From Crenalkalicoccus roseus (GTDB lineage Bacteria; Pseudomonadota; Alphaproteobacteria; Acetobacterales; Acetobacteraceae), in contig NZ_SJDM01000010.1 in NCBI RefSeq assembly GCF_004761865.1, forward strand, positions 40,331 to 104,330: a stretch of DNA of 64,000 bases, read 5' to 3'. A model generated the notes under the pieces. It was not told where the DNA came from and did not search any database. It worked only from the letters and a program-made list of their open reading frames with translations. The translations under genes were made by a program, and so were the position numbers. Positions 25,655-35,763 of this stretch are shown here, in pieces; within the stretch, counting starts at the first letter, position 1; each line of letters opens with the position of its first letter.

Positions 25655-26736
25655 GCGGCGAGGCCCAGATGGCCGGCCAGATGCGCCACCATGCGCGGCC
25701 CCGCCCCGCCATCCCAGAGCGGGATCGGCCGCGCCCTCGGCCACGCCCCGGCGAGCACCGCCGCCACCGCCCCCGGCAGCGCCGTCGGCGCGACCAGGCG
25801 GCTGGAGCCCGCCTCCAGCGTCACCGGCCGCTCGGTGGAGGGGCGGAGGGTCAGGCAGGGCAGGTCGAGCGCCGTCGCCTCCTCCTGCACCCCGCCGCTG
25901 TCGCTCGCCACCAGCCGTGCGCGGGCGAGCAGGCCGAGGAAGTCGAGATAGGGCAGGGGGGGCAGCACCCGAATCCCCGGCGGCACCGCCAGCCCGTGCT
26001 CGGCCAGCCGCCGCCGCGCCCGGGGGTGCATCGGCCAGGCGAGCGGCAGGCGCGCGGCGGCGGCGCCGAGGGCCGCCAGCAGCGCCGCGAAGGCCGCCGG
26101 GTCGTCCACATTGGCGGCGCGGTGCAGGGTGACGACGCCGTAGTCCCCCGGCGCCAGCCCCTCCGGCAGCGGGCGGGCGCGGGCGGCGGGGAGGGAGCGG
26201 CGCAGCGTGTCCACCATGGCGTTGCCGACGGCGCGCACCGCCCCGGGCGGATGCCCCTCGGCCAGCAGGCGGGCGGCGGAGGCCTCGTCCGGGGCCCAGA
26301 GCAGGTCACTGATGGCGTCCACGGCGCGGCGGTTGATCTCCTCCGGCATGGCGCGGTCGCCGTTGCGCAGCCCCGCCTCCAGATGCGCCACCGGCAGGCC
26401 GAGCTTGCGCGCCGCGAGCGCCGCGGCGAGGGTGCCGTCCACATCGCCCGCCACCACCACCAGCGCCGGGCGGCGGGCGCGCCAGGCGGCCTCGGCGGCG
26501 ATCATGCTGCGGCCGGTAAGCTCCGCGTGGCTGCCCCCCGAAACGTTAAGGGCGATCTCCGGCGCCGGCAGGCCGAGGCCGTCCAGATGGGCGCCGAACA
26601 TGGCATCGTCCTGGTGCTGACCGGTGTGCAGCAGCACCGGCCGCAGCGGGAAGCCGGGCGGGATGGCGTGCCAGAGCGCGGCGAGCTTGGGCAGGTTCGG
26701 CCGGGCCGCGGCGACGAGGTGGAGCTCGTCCGTCAC
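25651..26736 (-). CDS. UDP-N-acetylglucosamine 2-epimerase (non-hydrolysing), WecB/WbpI-like
   Basis: 361 residues. It interconverts UDP-GlcNAc with UDP-ManNAc or the C2 epimers of related amino-uronic acids. Signature segments are HTGQHQDDAMF, AGDVDGTLAAALAARKLG, HLEAGLRN, MPEEINRRAVDAISD and SDSGGVQEEA. The usual RxTTERPE loop reads RPSTERPVTLEAGSSRLV. The start is a GTG at 26736 without a strong ribosome-binding site. It heads the amino-sugar operon, and its stop is fused to the start of the next glycosyltransferase. With WbpM- and WbpE-like genes downstream, a di-amino or 2-acetamido sugar for O-antigen or capsule is likely. Confidence 0.9.
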   Translation of the reverse strand: MTDELHLVAAARPNLPKLAALWHAIPPGFPLRPVLLHTGQHQDDAMFGAHLDGLGLPAPEIALNVSGGSHAELTGRSMIAAEAAWRARRPALVVVAGDVDGTLAAALAARKLGLPVAHLEAGLRNGDRAMPEEINRRAVDAISDLLWAPDEASAARLLAEGHPPGAVRAVGNAMVDTLRRSLPAARARPLPEGLAPGDYGVVTLHRAANVDDPAAFAALLAALGAAAARLPLAWPMHPRARRRLAEHGLAVPPGIRVLPPLPYLDFLGLLARARLVASDSGGVQEEATALDLPCLTLRPSTERPVTLEAGSSRLVAPTALPGAVAAVLAGAWPRARPIPLWDGGAGPRMVAHLAGHLGLAA

Positions 26737-26805
26737 GGCGGGGCGGGCTGGCGCGGCACGGGGCGACTCGCGGGGAGGATGGTGCGGTGCCGCAATGGTG
26801 CCGCG

Positions 26806-27258
26806 TCAGGGCGCCGGCGTCCAGCTCTGCTTCAGGCAGCGCAGGGTGAAGCTGGTGCGGGTGTGGCGCACGCCGGGCAGGCGGTAGATCTTCTCGCGCA
26901 GCAGCCGCTCGTAGCCCGCGGTGCCGCCGACCGCGGCCTTGACCACGTAGTCGTACTCGCCGGTGACGAGCCAGGCCTCGATCACCTCCGGCATCTCGGT
27001 GACCGCCTGCTCGAAGCGGCGCAGGCTCTCCTCGTCATGGGTCGCCATCATCACCTCGATGATGACGGTGTCGGGCAGGCCGAGCGCCGCCTGGTCGAGG
27101 ATCGCGACATAGCCCCGGATCACCCCCGCCTGCTCCAGCCGCCGCACCCGCGTCCAGCAGGGGGAGGGGGAGAGGCCCACCTGCTCGGCCAGCTCGGCGT
27201 TGGTCAGGCGGGCGTTGCGATGCAGGGCGCGGAGGATCCGGCGGTCGGTAGCGTCCAT
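26806..27258 (-). CDS. Lrp/AsnC-family transcriptional regulator
   Basis: 150 residues. An N-terminal winged helix-turn-helix (LTNAELAEQVGLSPSPCWTRVRRLEQAG) is followed by a RAM ligand-binding domain (LVTGEYDYVVKAAVGGTAGYERLL). These proteins sense amino acids and act as octamers on DNA. It diverges from the indolepyruvate oxidoreductase gene across 156 bp, the usual arrangement for control of a neighbouring amino-acid catabolic gene, so an aromatic amino acid is the likely effector. That target is inference. The stop lies 69 bp before the start of the wecB operon. Confidence 0.92.
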   Translation of the reverse strand: MDATDRRILRALHRNARLTNAELAEQVGLSPSPCWTRVRRLEQAGVIRGYVAILDQAALGLPDTVIIEVMMATHDEESLRRFEQAVTEMPEVIEAWLVTGEYDYVVKAAVGGTAGYERLLREKIYRLPGVRHTRTSFTLRCLKQSWTPAP

Positions 27259-27414
27259 GGCGGAAGCTTCTTCCGTCCCTTCGGCGCTGCACAACAGAAT
27301 TCGGCATGAACTTCCGGGGTCCGCGGTCCATCCTTCCATGCGGCCCGCCGCGCCTGGGGATTGCCGGGCGGCGGCGCCGGGCCGACATTGGCGGCCAGCG
27401 CGGGAGGTGACGAC

Positions 27415-30400
27415 ATGGGCAGCATCCGACGCCCCGAGGCCACGCTCGAGGACCGCTGGGAGAAATCCGGCGACACGCTGCTGCTCACCGGCATCCAGGC
27501 GCTGGTGCGGCTGCCGATGCTGCGCCACGAGCTCGACCGCGCCATGGGCTGGAAGACCGGCGGCTACATCAGCGGCTACCGCGGCTCCCCCCTCGGCGGC
27601 TACGACCGGGAGCTGGCGCGGCAGGCGAAGCGCCTCGCCGCGCACGACATCATCTTCCAGCCCGGGCTGAACGAGGACCTCGCCGCCACCGCCATCTGGG
27701 GCACGCAGCAGATCGGCTACTATCCCGGCGCCAGGTTCGAGGGCGTGTTCGGCATCTGGTACGGCAAGGGGCCGGGGGTGGACCGCAGCGGCGACGTGCT
27801 GCGCCACGCCAACGGCGCCGGCACCTCGCCCAAGGGCGGCGTGCTGGCGCTGGCCGGGGACGATCCCTCCTCCAAATCCTCCACCGTCACCAGCGGCTGC
27901 GAGCACAGCTTCATGGACGTGGAGATCCCGGTGCTCGACCCCTCGGGGGTGGCGGAGGTGCTGGAGTTCGGCATCAAGGGCCTCGCGCTGTCGCGCTTCT
28001 CCGGCCTCTGGGTCGGGCTGAAATGCGTGGCGGAGACCATGGACGGCAGCGCCACGCTCCGCCTCGACCCCGCCGACTACGCCACCCTCGCGCCGAACGA
28101 CGTGGCGATGCCGCCGGACGGGCTGCACTACCGCCCCGGCGACATGCCGATCCCGCAGGAGGAGCGGCTGCGCCGCTTCAAGCTGCCCGCCGCCCTCGCC
28201 TTCGCCCGCGTCAACGGCTTCGACCGCATCGTGCTGGACGGCCCGAAGGCGCGCTTCGGCATCGTCACGCGCGGCAAGGCCTACAACACGCTGCGTCAGG
28301 CGCTGCTCGACGCCGGCATCACCGACGAGATGGCGCGCCTCGCCGGCCTGAGGCTGTGGAAGGTCGGCCTCGCCTGGCCGCTGGACGCGGAGGGCGCGCG
28401 GGAATTCGCCCGCGGGCTGGAGGAGGTGCTGGTGGTCGAGGACCGCCGCGCCTTCCTGGAGCCGCAGCTCCGCGACGCGCTCTACCACCTGCCCGACCGC
28501 CCGCGCATCGTCGGCAAGCGCGACGAGACGGGGGCGCCGCTGCTCTCCGAGCTGACCGAGCTCGACACCGGCGCGGTGCTGCGCGCGCTGGCGGCACGGC
28601 TGCCGGAGGCGCTGCGCACCGAGCGGCTCCGCGCCCGCGTGGCGGAGATGGAGGCGCTGGCGCGCGCGCAGCTCGCCCCGGTGCATGACCGCATTCCCTA
28701 TTTCTGCCCGGGCTGCCCCCACAATTCCTCGACGCGGGTGCCGGAAGGCTCGGTCGCCCATGCCGGGATCGGCTGCCACTACCTCGCCAAGTTCATGGGC
28801 CGCTCGACCGAGCTCGCCACGCACATGGGCGGGGAGGGCGCGCTCTGGCTCGGCCAGGCGCCCTTCGTGGAGGAGAAGCACGTCTTCGCCAACATGGGCG
28901 ACGGCACCTACGCCCATTCGGGCAGCATGGCGATCCGCGCCGCCGTCGCCGCCAAGGCCACCATCACCTACAAGATCCTGGTCAACAGCGCCGTCGCCAT
29001 GACCGGCGGGCAGACGCCCGAGGGGGAGATGACGGTGCCGCGCATCGCCGCGCAGGTGCGCGCCGAGGGGGTGGAGCGCATCGCCGTGGTCTCCGACGAC
29101 CCGGAGCGCCACCGCGGCGACCCGATGATGCCGAAGGGCGTCACCTATCACCACCGCCGCGACCTCGACCTGGTGCAGCGCGCGCTGCGCGAGACGCCGG
29201 GCGTGACGGTGCTGATCTACGACCAGCAATGCGCCACCGAGCGGCGGCGCAAGCGCAAGCGCGGCCTGCAGCCGCAGGCGGCGCGGCGCGCCGTGATCAA
29301 CCCCCGCGTCTGCGAGGATTGCGGCGACTGCTCCCGCGCCTCCAACTGCCTGGCGGTGGAGCCGGTCGAGACGCCCTTCGGCCGCAAGCGCGCCATCGAC
29401 CAGAGCGCCTGCAACCAGGACCTCTCCTGCGTCGAGGGCTTCTGCCCCTCCTTCGTCACGCTGGAGGGGGCGGAGCCGGTGCGGCCGGAGCCGCCCCTCC
29501 CCGCGGGCCCGCTGCCCGAGCCGGCGCGCGCGGAGGTGCGGGAGGGCGAGAGCGCCTACAACATCCTGATCGCCGGGGTGGGCGGGCAGGGGGTGACGGC
29601 GCTCGCCGCGATCCTCGCGCAGGCGGCGCATCTGGAGGGGCGGCCGGTGCGCACGGTGGACCAGCTCGGCCTGGCGCAGAAGGGCGGCGGCGTCTTCGCC
29701 CAGCTCCGCATCGGGCGGGTGGGCGACGCGGCGGAGGCGATCGACGCGCCGCGCATCGGCCTCGGCCAGACCGATCTGCTGCTCTCCTCCGACCTCGTGG
29801 TGGCGCATGGGCGGACGGCGCGTCCGCTGCTCGGCGAGGGGCGCACCGTGGCGGTGCTGAACACCGGGCTGCAGCCGACCGCGCAATTCGTGCTCGACAC
29901 CGCCACCCGCTACGACCGCGGCGCCATGCTGGAGAGCGTGCGGAAAGCCTGCCGCGAGGTGGTGGCGCTGCCGGCGCTCGGGGAGGTGGAGCGCGCCTTC
30001 GGCGACCTGATCTACCTGAACGTCTGGCTGCTCGGCTTCGCCTACCAGCGCGGCCTGGTGCCGGTCTCGGCCGAGGCGATCGAGCGCGGGCTGGAGCTGA
30101 ACGGCGCGGCGGTGGAGCGCAACAAGGCGGCCTTCGCTCTCGGCCGCGCCGCCGCTCTCGCCCCGCCCGCACCGGCGGGCGAGGCGGAGGAGACGCTGGA
30201 GGCGCTGGTCGCCCGCCGCGTCGCCGACCTCACGGATTACCAGAACGCCCGCTACGCCCGCGACTACGCCGCCTTCGTCGAGACGGTGCGCGCCGCCGAG
30301 CAGGCGGCGGTGCCGGGGGAGGAGCGCCTCGCCCGCGCGGTCGCCATCCAGCTCCACCGCCTCATGGCCTACAAGGACGAGTACGAGGTGGCGCGGCTGC

Positions 30401-30870
30401 ACAGCCTGCCGGAGTGGCGCGCGCAGCTTGCCCACGGCTTCACCGGCACGCGGCGCGTCGCGCTGCACCTCGCCCCGCCCGCCCTGGCAAGGCCCGACCC
30501 GGTCACCGGCCTTCCGCGCAAGCGCGCCTTCGGGCCATGGATGCTGCGGGCGATGGGGCTGCTGCGCCACGGCAAGGTGCTGCGCGGTACGCCTCTCGAT
30601 CCCTTCGGCCGTACCGAGGAGCGGCGGATGGAGCGGGCACTGCCAGGCGAGTACCGCGCTGGCATCGAGCGGCTGCTGCGCCTCCTTTCGCCCGAGACCC
30701 ATGGGCGGATCTGCGACTGGGCGGAGGCCGCCGCCGGCATCAAGGGCTTCGGCCACATCAAGGCGCGCAACGCGCAGGCGGCGCGGGAGCGGATGGCGGC
30801 GATCGAGGCGTCGCTCGCCGCCCCCGCCGGCCTCAGCGCTTCGGCGGCCCCTGCGATGGCTGCGGAGTAG
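27415..30870 (+). CDS. Indolepyruvate:ferredoxin oxidoreductase, fused alpha/beta subunits
   Basis: 1151 residues. It decarboxylates indolepyruvate and related aryl-pyruvates to acyl-CoA with thiamine diphosphate. Order: N-terminal pyrimidine-binding region (GYISGYRGSPLGGYD), TPP-binding region (GDGTYAHSGSMA with Asn in LVNSAVAMTGGQ), a cysteine cluster (CEDCGDCSRASNC and later CNQDLSCVEGFC) for a 4Fe-4S cluster, the gamma-type domain (AGVGGQGVTALAAIL), and a C-terminal extension characteristic of aerobic alphaproteobacteria. GGGAGGTGA precedes the ATG at 27415. It diverges from an Lrp regulator and its 3' end overlaps the convergent lipoprotein gene by 38 bp. The maiA gene nearby fits aromatic amino-acid breakdown. 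Confidence 0.93.
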   Translation: MGSIRRPEATLEDRWEKSGDTLLLTGIQALVRLPMLRHELDRAMGWKTGGYISGYRGSPLGGYDRELARQAKRLAAHDIIFQPGLNEDLAATAIWGTQQIGYYPGARFEGVFGIWYGKGPGVDRSGDVLRHANGAGTSPKGGVLALAGDDPSSKSSTVTSGCEHSFMDVEIPVLDPSGVAEVLEFGIKGLALSRFSGLWVGLKCVAETMDGSATLRLDPADYATLAPNDVAMPPDGLHYRPGDMPIPQEERLRRFKLPAALAFARVNGFDRIVLDGPKARFGIVTRGKAYNTLRQALLDAGITDEMARLAGLRLWKVGLAWPLDAEGAREFARGLEEVLVVEDRRAFLEPQLRDALYHLPDRPRIVGKRDETGAPLLSELTELDTGAVLRALAARLPEALRTERLRARVAEMEALARAQLAPVHDRIPYFCPGCPHNSSTRVPEGSVAHAGIGCHYLAKFMGRSTELATHMGGEGALWLGQAPFVEEKHVFANMGDGTYAHSGSMAIRAAVAAKATITYKILVNSAVAMTGGQTPEGEMTVPRIAAQVRAEGVERIAVVSDDPERHRGDPMMPKGVTYHHRRDLDLVQRALRETPGVTVLIYDQQCATERRRKRKRGLQPQAARRAVINPRVCEDCGDCSRASNCLAVEPVETPFGRKRAIDQSACNQDLSCVEGFCPSFVTLEGAEPVRPEPPLPAGPLPEPARAEVREGESAYNILIAGVGGQGVTALAAILAQAAHLEGRPVRTVDQLGLAQKGGGVFAQLRIGRVGDAAEAIDAPRIGLGQTDLLLSSDLVVAHGRTARPLLGEGRTVAVLNTGLQPTAQFVLDTATRYDRGAMLESVRKACREVVALPALGEVERAFGDLIYLNVWLLGFAYQRGLVPVSAEAIERGLELNGAAVERNKAAFALGRAAALAPPAPAGEAEETLEALVARRVADLTDYQNARYARDYAAFVETVRAAEQAAVPGEERLARAVAIQLHRLMAYKDEYEVARLHSLPEWRAQLAHGFTGTRRVALHLAPPALARPDPVTGLPRKRAFGPWMLRAMGLLRHGKVLRGTPLDPFGRTEERRMERALPGEYRAGIERLLRLLSPETHGRICDWAEAAAGIKGFGHIKARNAQAARERMAAIEASLAAPAGLSASAAPAMAAE

Positions 30871-31477
30871 CGGCCACCGCCGTCGCCGGGGCCTGCGCCA
30901 CCAGCGCCACCTGGATCGGCTGCGCCTTGTCGGTGTTCCGCCGCAGGCTGACGACGCGCGGCCGGCCCTGCACCAGGGCGCGCGGCATCACCAGCACCGC
31001 GCGCTCGACCCGTACCTGCTGCCCGGACTGGTCCGGCGGGCGTGGCAGCTCGGTCACCGCCTGGTCCTCCCGGGCGGCGAGCGCGCGCACCATGGCATCG
31101 AAGGCCCGCTCCACCTCGCCCGTGTCGACGCCGCCGAGGCCGAGTTCGCAGACGGCGGCGTGCTCGGCCCAGACCAGCAGGGCGGGCGCGCCGCCCGCGG
31201 GGCGGGCCAGCACCGTCAGCGGCTGCCCGGCGAAGGCCCCGCCGCCCATGGCGGCGAGGCGCCGGGCATCCACCGGCAGGAAGCCATAGGGGGCGGCGCG
31301 GCGCGCCACCTCGGCGCCGTCGAGCACCGCGCAGATGTCGGCGAAGGCCTGCACCGCCGCGGCGCCGGGAGAGGGGGCGCCGGCGGCGAACCTGTCGCCG
31401 CCCGGCCCGGCGCAGGCGGCGGCGGCCAGCGCCGCGGCCAGCATGGCCCCATGCCGGGCGGGGATGCGGAAGGTCAT
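30833..31477 (-). CDS. Putative lipoprotein of unknown function
   Basis: 214 residues with a lipoprotein signal: a hydrophobic stretch ending ALAAAACAG, where the Cys at about residue 23 would be lipidated. The mature part has no motif I recognise. It contains a segment ALLVWAEHAAVCELGLGG and a proline-rich tail. It probably sits on the periplasmic side of a membrane. The ATG at 31477 gives the compact signal; a GTG-type start further upstream would spoil it. Its last 38 bases overlap the end of the oxidoreductase gene on the other strand, and it diverges from the acyl-CoA dehydrogenase gene. Confidence 0.72.
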   Translation of the reverse strand: MTFRIPARHGAMLAAALAAAACAGPGGDRFAAGAPSPGAAAVQAFADICAVLDGAEVARRAAPYGFLPVDARRLAAMGGGAFAGQPLTVLARPAGGAPALLVWAEHAAVCELGLGGVDTGEVERAFDAMVRALAAREDQAVTELPRPPDQSGQQVRVERAVLVMPRALVQGRPRVVSLRRNTDKAQPIQVALVAQAPATAVAATPQPSQGPPKR

Positions 31478-31599
31478 GCTCGTCCTTTTCCTCGGCGGCC
31501 CCCATTTCCCCACCGGCGGGCGGGACGGTCAACGGGATTGACGCCGCCCCCGTCCCGCCCGATCCCGGCACGGGACGTCGCCATGCGCGGAGGAGACCC

Positions 31600-32760
31600 A
31601 TGCAGCCCGACCACCCGCCCGCCTTCGACCTGCCCGAGGCGACACGGGAGTTGCGCGAGACCGCCCTTGCCTTCGCCCGCGAGGTGCTGGCGCCGAGGGC
31701 GCTGGAATGGGACGCGGCCCGCCATTTCCCGCTGGAGGAGATGCGCCAGGCCGCCGCCCTCGGCATGGCCGCGCTCTACGTGCGGGAGGAGAGCGGCGGG
31801 GCGGGCCTGACACGCCTCGACGCGGCGGTGGTGTTCGAGGCGCTGTCCACCGGCTGCCCGACCGTCGCCGCCTTCCTCTCCATCCACAACATGGTCGCCT
31901 GGATGATCGACCGCTTCGGCAACGAGGCGCAGCGCGCCGAGTGGCTGCCGGAGCTGGTGCCGATGCGCAAGGTGGCGAGCTACTGCCTGACCGAGCCCGG
32001 CTCGGGCAGCGACGCGGCGGCGCTGCGCACCCGGGCACGGCGCGAGGGCGGGGAGTACGTGCTGGATGGGGCCAAGCAGTTCATCTCCGGCGCCGGCGCC
32101 TCCGACCTCTACCTCACCATGGTGCGCACCGGCGGCGAGGGGCCGGGCGGCATCTCGGCGCTGCTGATCCCGAAGGACACGCCCGGCCTCTCCTTCGGCA
32201 AGAACGAGCACAAGATGGGCTGGAACGCCCAGCCGACGCGGCAGGTGATCCTCGAGGGGGCGCGCGTGCCCGCCACCGCGCTGCTCGGCGAGGAGGGGCA
32301 GGGCTTCCGCTTCGCCATGGCGGGGCTGGACGGCGGGCGGCTGAACATCGCCGCCTGCGCGCTCGGGGGGGCGCAGGACGCGCTGGACAAGGCGCTCGCC
32401 TATGTGCAGGAGCGCCAGGCCTTCGGCCGCCCCGTCGCCGAGTTCCAGAACACGCAGTTCCGCCTGGCCGACATGCGCACCGAGCTGGAGGCGGCCCGCG
32501 CCCTGCTCTGGCGCGCCTGCGCGAAGCTGGACGCCGGGGCGCCCGACGCCACCGCCTTCTGCGCCATGGCCAAGCGCTTCGTCACCGACACCGCGCACAG
32601 GGTCGCGGACGAGGCGCTGCAGCTCCTCGGCGGCTATGGCTACCTGCACGAGTACGGCATCGAGAAGATCGTGCGCGACCTGCGCGTGCACCGCATCCTG
32701 GAAGGCACCAACGAGATCATGCGGGTGATCGTGGCGCGGCACATGCTCGGCCGGCGCTGA
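31600..32760 (+). CDS. Acyl-CoA dehydrogenase (isobutyryl-CoA dehydrogenase-like)
   Basis: 386 residues, the normal length of a flavin acyl-CoA dehydrogenase. It introduces a 2,3-double bond into acyl-CoA and passes electrons to ETF. The signatures CLTEPGSGSDAAALRT and QLLGGYGYLHEYGIEKIVRD are intact, and the catalytic Glu lies in RILEGTNEIMR. The overall pattern is closest to the isobutyryl/short-branched-chain type, which would serve valine breakdown. GGAGGAGA precedes the ATG at 31600. It is 18 bp upstream of the maleylacetoacetate isomerase gene and probably shares its transcript. Electrons could reach the quinone pool through the ETF-QO encoded at 49958. Confidence 0.9.
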   Translation: MQPDHPPAFDLPEATRELRETALAFAREVLAPRALEWDAARHFPLEEMRQAAALGMAALYVREESGGAGLTRLDAAVVFEALSTGCPTVAAFLSIHNMVAWMIDRFGNEAQRAEWLPELVPMRKVASYCLTEPGSGSDAAALRTRARREGGEYVLDGAKQFISGAGASDLYLTMVRTGGEGPGGISALLIPKDTPGLSFGKNEHKMGWNAQPTRQVILEGARVPATALLGEEGQGFRFAMAGLDGGRLNIAACALGGAQDALDKALAYVQERQAFGRPVAEFQNTQFRLADMRTELEAARALLWRACAKLDAGAPDATAFCAMAKRFVTDTAHRVADEALQLLGGYGYLHEYGIEKIVRDLRVHRILEGTNEIMRVIVARHMLGRR

Positions 32761-32778
32761 GCACGGGAGGAGCGAGGG

Positions 32779-33417
32779 ATGATCCTGCACGGCTACTGGC
32801 GGTCCTCGGCGGCATACCGGGTGCGGATCGCGCTGAACCTCAAGGGCATCGCGGTGGAGCACCGCGTCCGCCACCTGCGCCGGGGCGAGCAGCGGGAGGC
32901 GGCGTATCTCCGCCTCAACCCGCAGGGGCTGGTGCCGGCGCTCGAACTCGATGACGGGACGGTGCTGACCCAGTCTCTGGCCATCGTCGAATACCTGGAG
33001 GAGACGCATCCCGAGCCGCCGCTGCTGCCGCGCGAGGCGGTGGCGCGGGCGCGGGTGCGCGCCTTCGCCCAGGCGATCGCGGCCGAGATCCATGCGGTGC
33101 AGAACCTGAAGGTGCTGAACCGCCTGAAGGCGCTGGGCCACGGGCAGGAGGAGGCGAATGCCTGGGCGCGCGAGACCATCGCCGAGGGCCTCGCCGCCTG
33201 CGAGGCGCTGGTGCGGGCGGCCGGCGCGCCCGGCCCCTTCTGCTTCGGCGCCGCGCCGAGCCTGGCCGAGATCTGCCTGGTGCCGCAGCTCTACAACGCC
33301 CGGCGCTTCGGGGTGGAGCTGGCGGGGCTGCCGCGCCTCCTGGCCGCGGAGGCGGCCTGCCTCGCCCTGCCCGCCTTCGCCGAGGCGGCGCCCGAGCGGC
33401 AGCCGGATGCGGAGTGA
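32779..33417 (+). CDS. maiA: Maleylacetoacetate isomerase (zeta-class GST)
   Basis: 212 residues. It isomerises maleylacetoacetate to fumarylacetoacetate with glutathione in tyrosine and homogentisate breakdown. The zeta-class hallmark YWRSSAAYRVRIALNLKG is at the N-terminus, followed by NPQGLVPALELDDG and QSLAIVEYLEETHP, and a helical C-terminal domain. GGGAGGAGCGAGGG precedes the ATG. It is 18 bp after the acyl-CoA dehydrogenase gene. The rest of the homogentisate pathway is not in the window. Fumarate released by this pathway would feed the fumarases encoded immediately downstream on the other strand. Confidence 0.92.
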   Translation: MILHGYWRSSAAYRVRIALNLKGIAVEHRVRHLRRGEQREAAYLRLNPQGLVPALELDDGTVLTQSLAIVEYLEETHPEPPLLPREAVARARVRAFAQAIAAEIHAVQNLKVLNRLKALGHGQEEANAWARETIAEGLAACEALVRAAGAPGPFCFGAAPSLAEICLVPQLYNARRFGVELAGLPRLLAAEAACLALPAFAEAAPERQPDAE

Positions 33418-33462
33418 CGCGGCGCGCTTGGAATCGTTCCGGGTCTGCATTATGAAGGGCGC

Positions 33463-33819
33463 ATGATGCCTTCGCGCCCCGCCGCCCTTCTCCTCCTGGC
33501 CGCGCTGGTTCCCTGCGGCGCGGCGCGGGCGCAGCTTGCCACCATCGTGGTGCCGGCGGAGGCCGGCGTGGTGGTCCCGCCGCGCGGTGCCCCCCCGGCG
33601 CGTGCCGCCACGGTCCCCCGGGCCGAGCTTCCGGTGCGGGTGCCGCCGCCCCGCAGCCTTCCCGCGCCGGTGGCGGCCGCGCCGCTGCCCGTGGCGGCCG
33701 CCCCCGCCACCTCCGCCGCGGCGGCCCTGCTGGCCCTGGTGCCCCTCGCGGCGGCGGCGGCGCTGGCGAGCGGCCTGCCGGGCAGCGGCGGCGCCTCGGG
33801 GCCGGCGCGGACGCGGTAG
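33463..33819 (+). CDS. Small exported Ala/Pro-rich protein, function unknown
   Basis: 118 residues with a clear Sec signal (about 1-24, cleavage near ARAQ). The mature chain is rich in Ala, Pro, Val and Arg, and a hydrophobic stretch at about 85-103 (AAAALLALVPLAAAAALASG) could anchor it. No family is recognised. The low-complexity composition fits the base composition, so expression is uncertain. The gene follows maiA by 45 bp. Its TAG stop coincides with the first bases of an interspersed repeat. Confidence 0.55.
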   Translation: MMPSRPAALLLLAALVPCGAARAQLATIVVPAEAGVVVPPRGAPPARAATVPRAELPVRVPPPRSLPAPVAAAPLPVAAAPATSAAAALLALVPLAAAAALASGLPGSGGASGPARTR

Positions 33820-33873
33820 AGCGGATCGCGGAGGGCCGGAACCGGCCGGACGCGCGACTCTGCTCCACGAAGG
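33817..33873. repeat. Interspersed repeat beginning TAGAGCGGATCGCGG (copy B), overlapping a stop codon
   Basis: Homologous to 19765-19820 along about 56 bp. Its leading TAG is the stop codon of the small exported protein. Confidence 0.7.
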
Positions 33874-33881
33874 ATGGACCA

Positions 33882-33919
33882 GAGCCGTTTCCGCACCCGC
33901 AGCCGGGTGGAAACGGCTC
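33882..33919. repeat. Palindrome with GAGCCGTTTCC arms
   Basis: Arms GAGCCGTTTCC-G-CACCC (33882-33898) and GGGTGGAAACGGCTC (33905-33919) pair with one unpaired base and a six-base loop. It resembles the GTTTCC palindromes at 11043 and 58830. It lies in a 250-bp gene-free gap between convergent genes. Confidence 0.7.
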
Positions 33920-33927
33920 CGGCGCCC

Positions 33928-33976
33928 GATCCGCGGAGAGGGGAGCGCCGGAGCGGCGACCCGGCCGCCCGGTCAG
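33928..33976. repeat. Single degenerate copy of the CTGATCCGC hairpin repeat
   Basis: GATCCGCGGAG, GCGCCGGAGCGG and CGGCCGCCCGGTCAG occur in the same order and spacing as in the 54/56-bp arrays. The rest of the gap (33977-34072) holds nothing I can identify. Confidence 0.55.
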
Positions 33977-34072
33977 AAATGGAAGCGAGATCCGTCGCGG
34001 CGGAGCACGCCGCAGGCCACGGATCGCCGCGTGCCGCCGGCGGGCGCGGGCCGCGCTGATCGGGCTCCGGCG

Positions 34073-34299
34073 TCAGGCGACGCGGCCCCGCTCCTCCAGC
34101 GCGAAGACGCGCAGCGCGCTCGCCAGGGGCAGCCCTGCATCCGTCCGCGCCGCGTCCACCTGCGCCACCAGCGCGGCGAGGCTGAGGCCCCGCGCCCGCG
34201 CCGCCGCCTCCAGCGCCGCCCAGAAGGCGGGCTCGAGCGCGACCGAGGTGCGATGGCCCGCCAGGGCGAAGCTGCGCTTGCGCAGGTGGCGCGGCGCCC

Positions 34300-34303
<4 letters not shown>
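34073..34303 (-). CDS. Ribbon-helix-helix domain protein
   Basis: 76 residues, very basic N-terminus. The strand RTSVALEPAFWAALEAAARARGLSLAALVAQVD matches the beta strand and two helices of an RHH DNA-binding domain, in the variant common after fumC in alphaproteobacteria. Its ATG overlaps the fumC stop as ATGA, so it is translated by coupling. It may act as a local repressor or as a small metabolic regulator; no operator was identified. Confidence 0.82.
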
Positions 34304-35724
<1,421 letters not shown>

Positions 35725-35763
35725 GCGCCTGGTCTCCTTCCCGGGCGCCGATATGGGCCCGGC

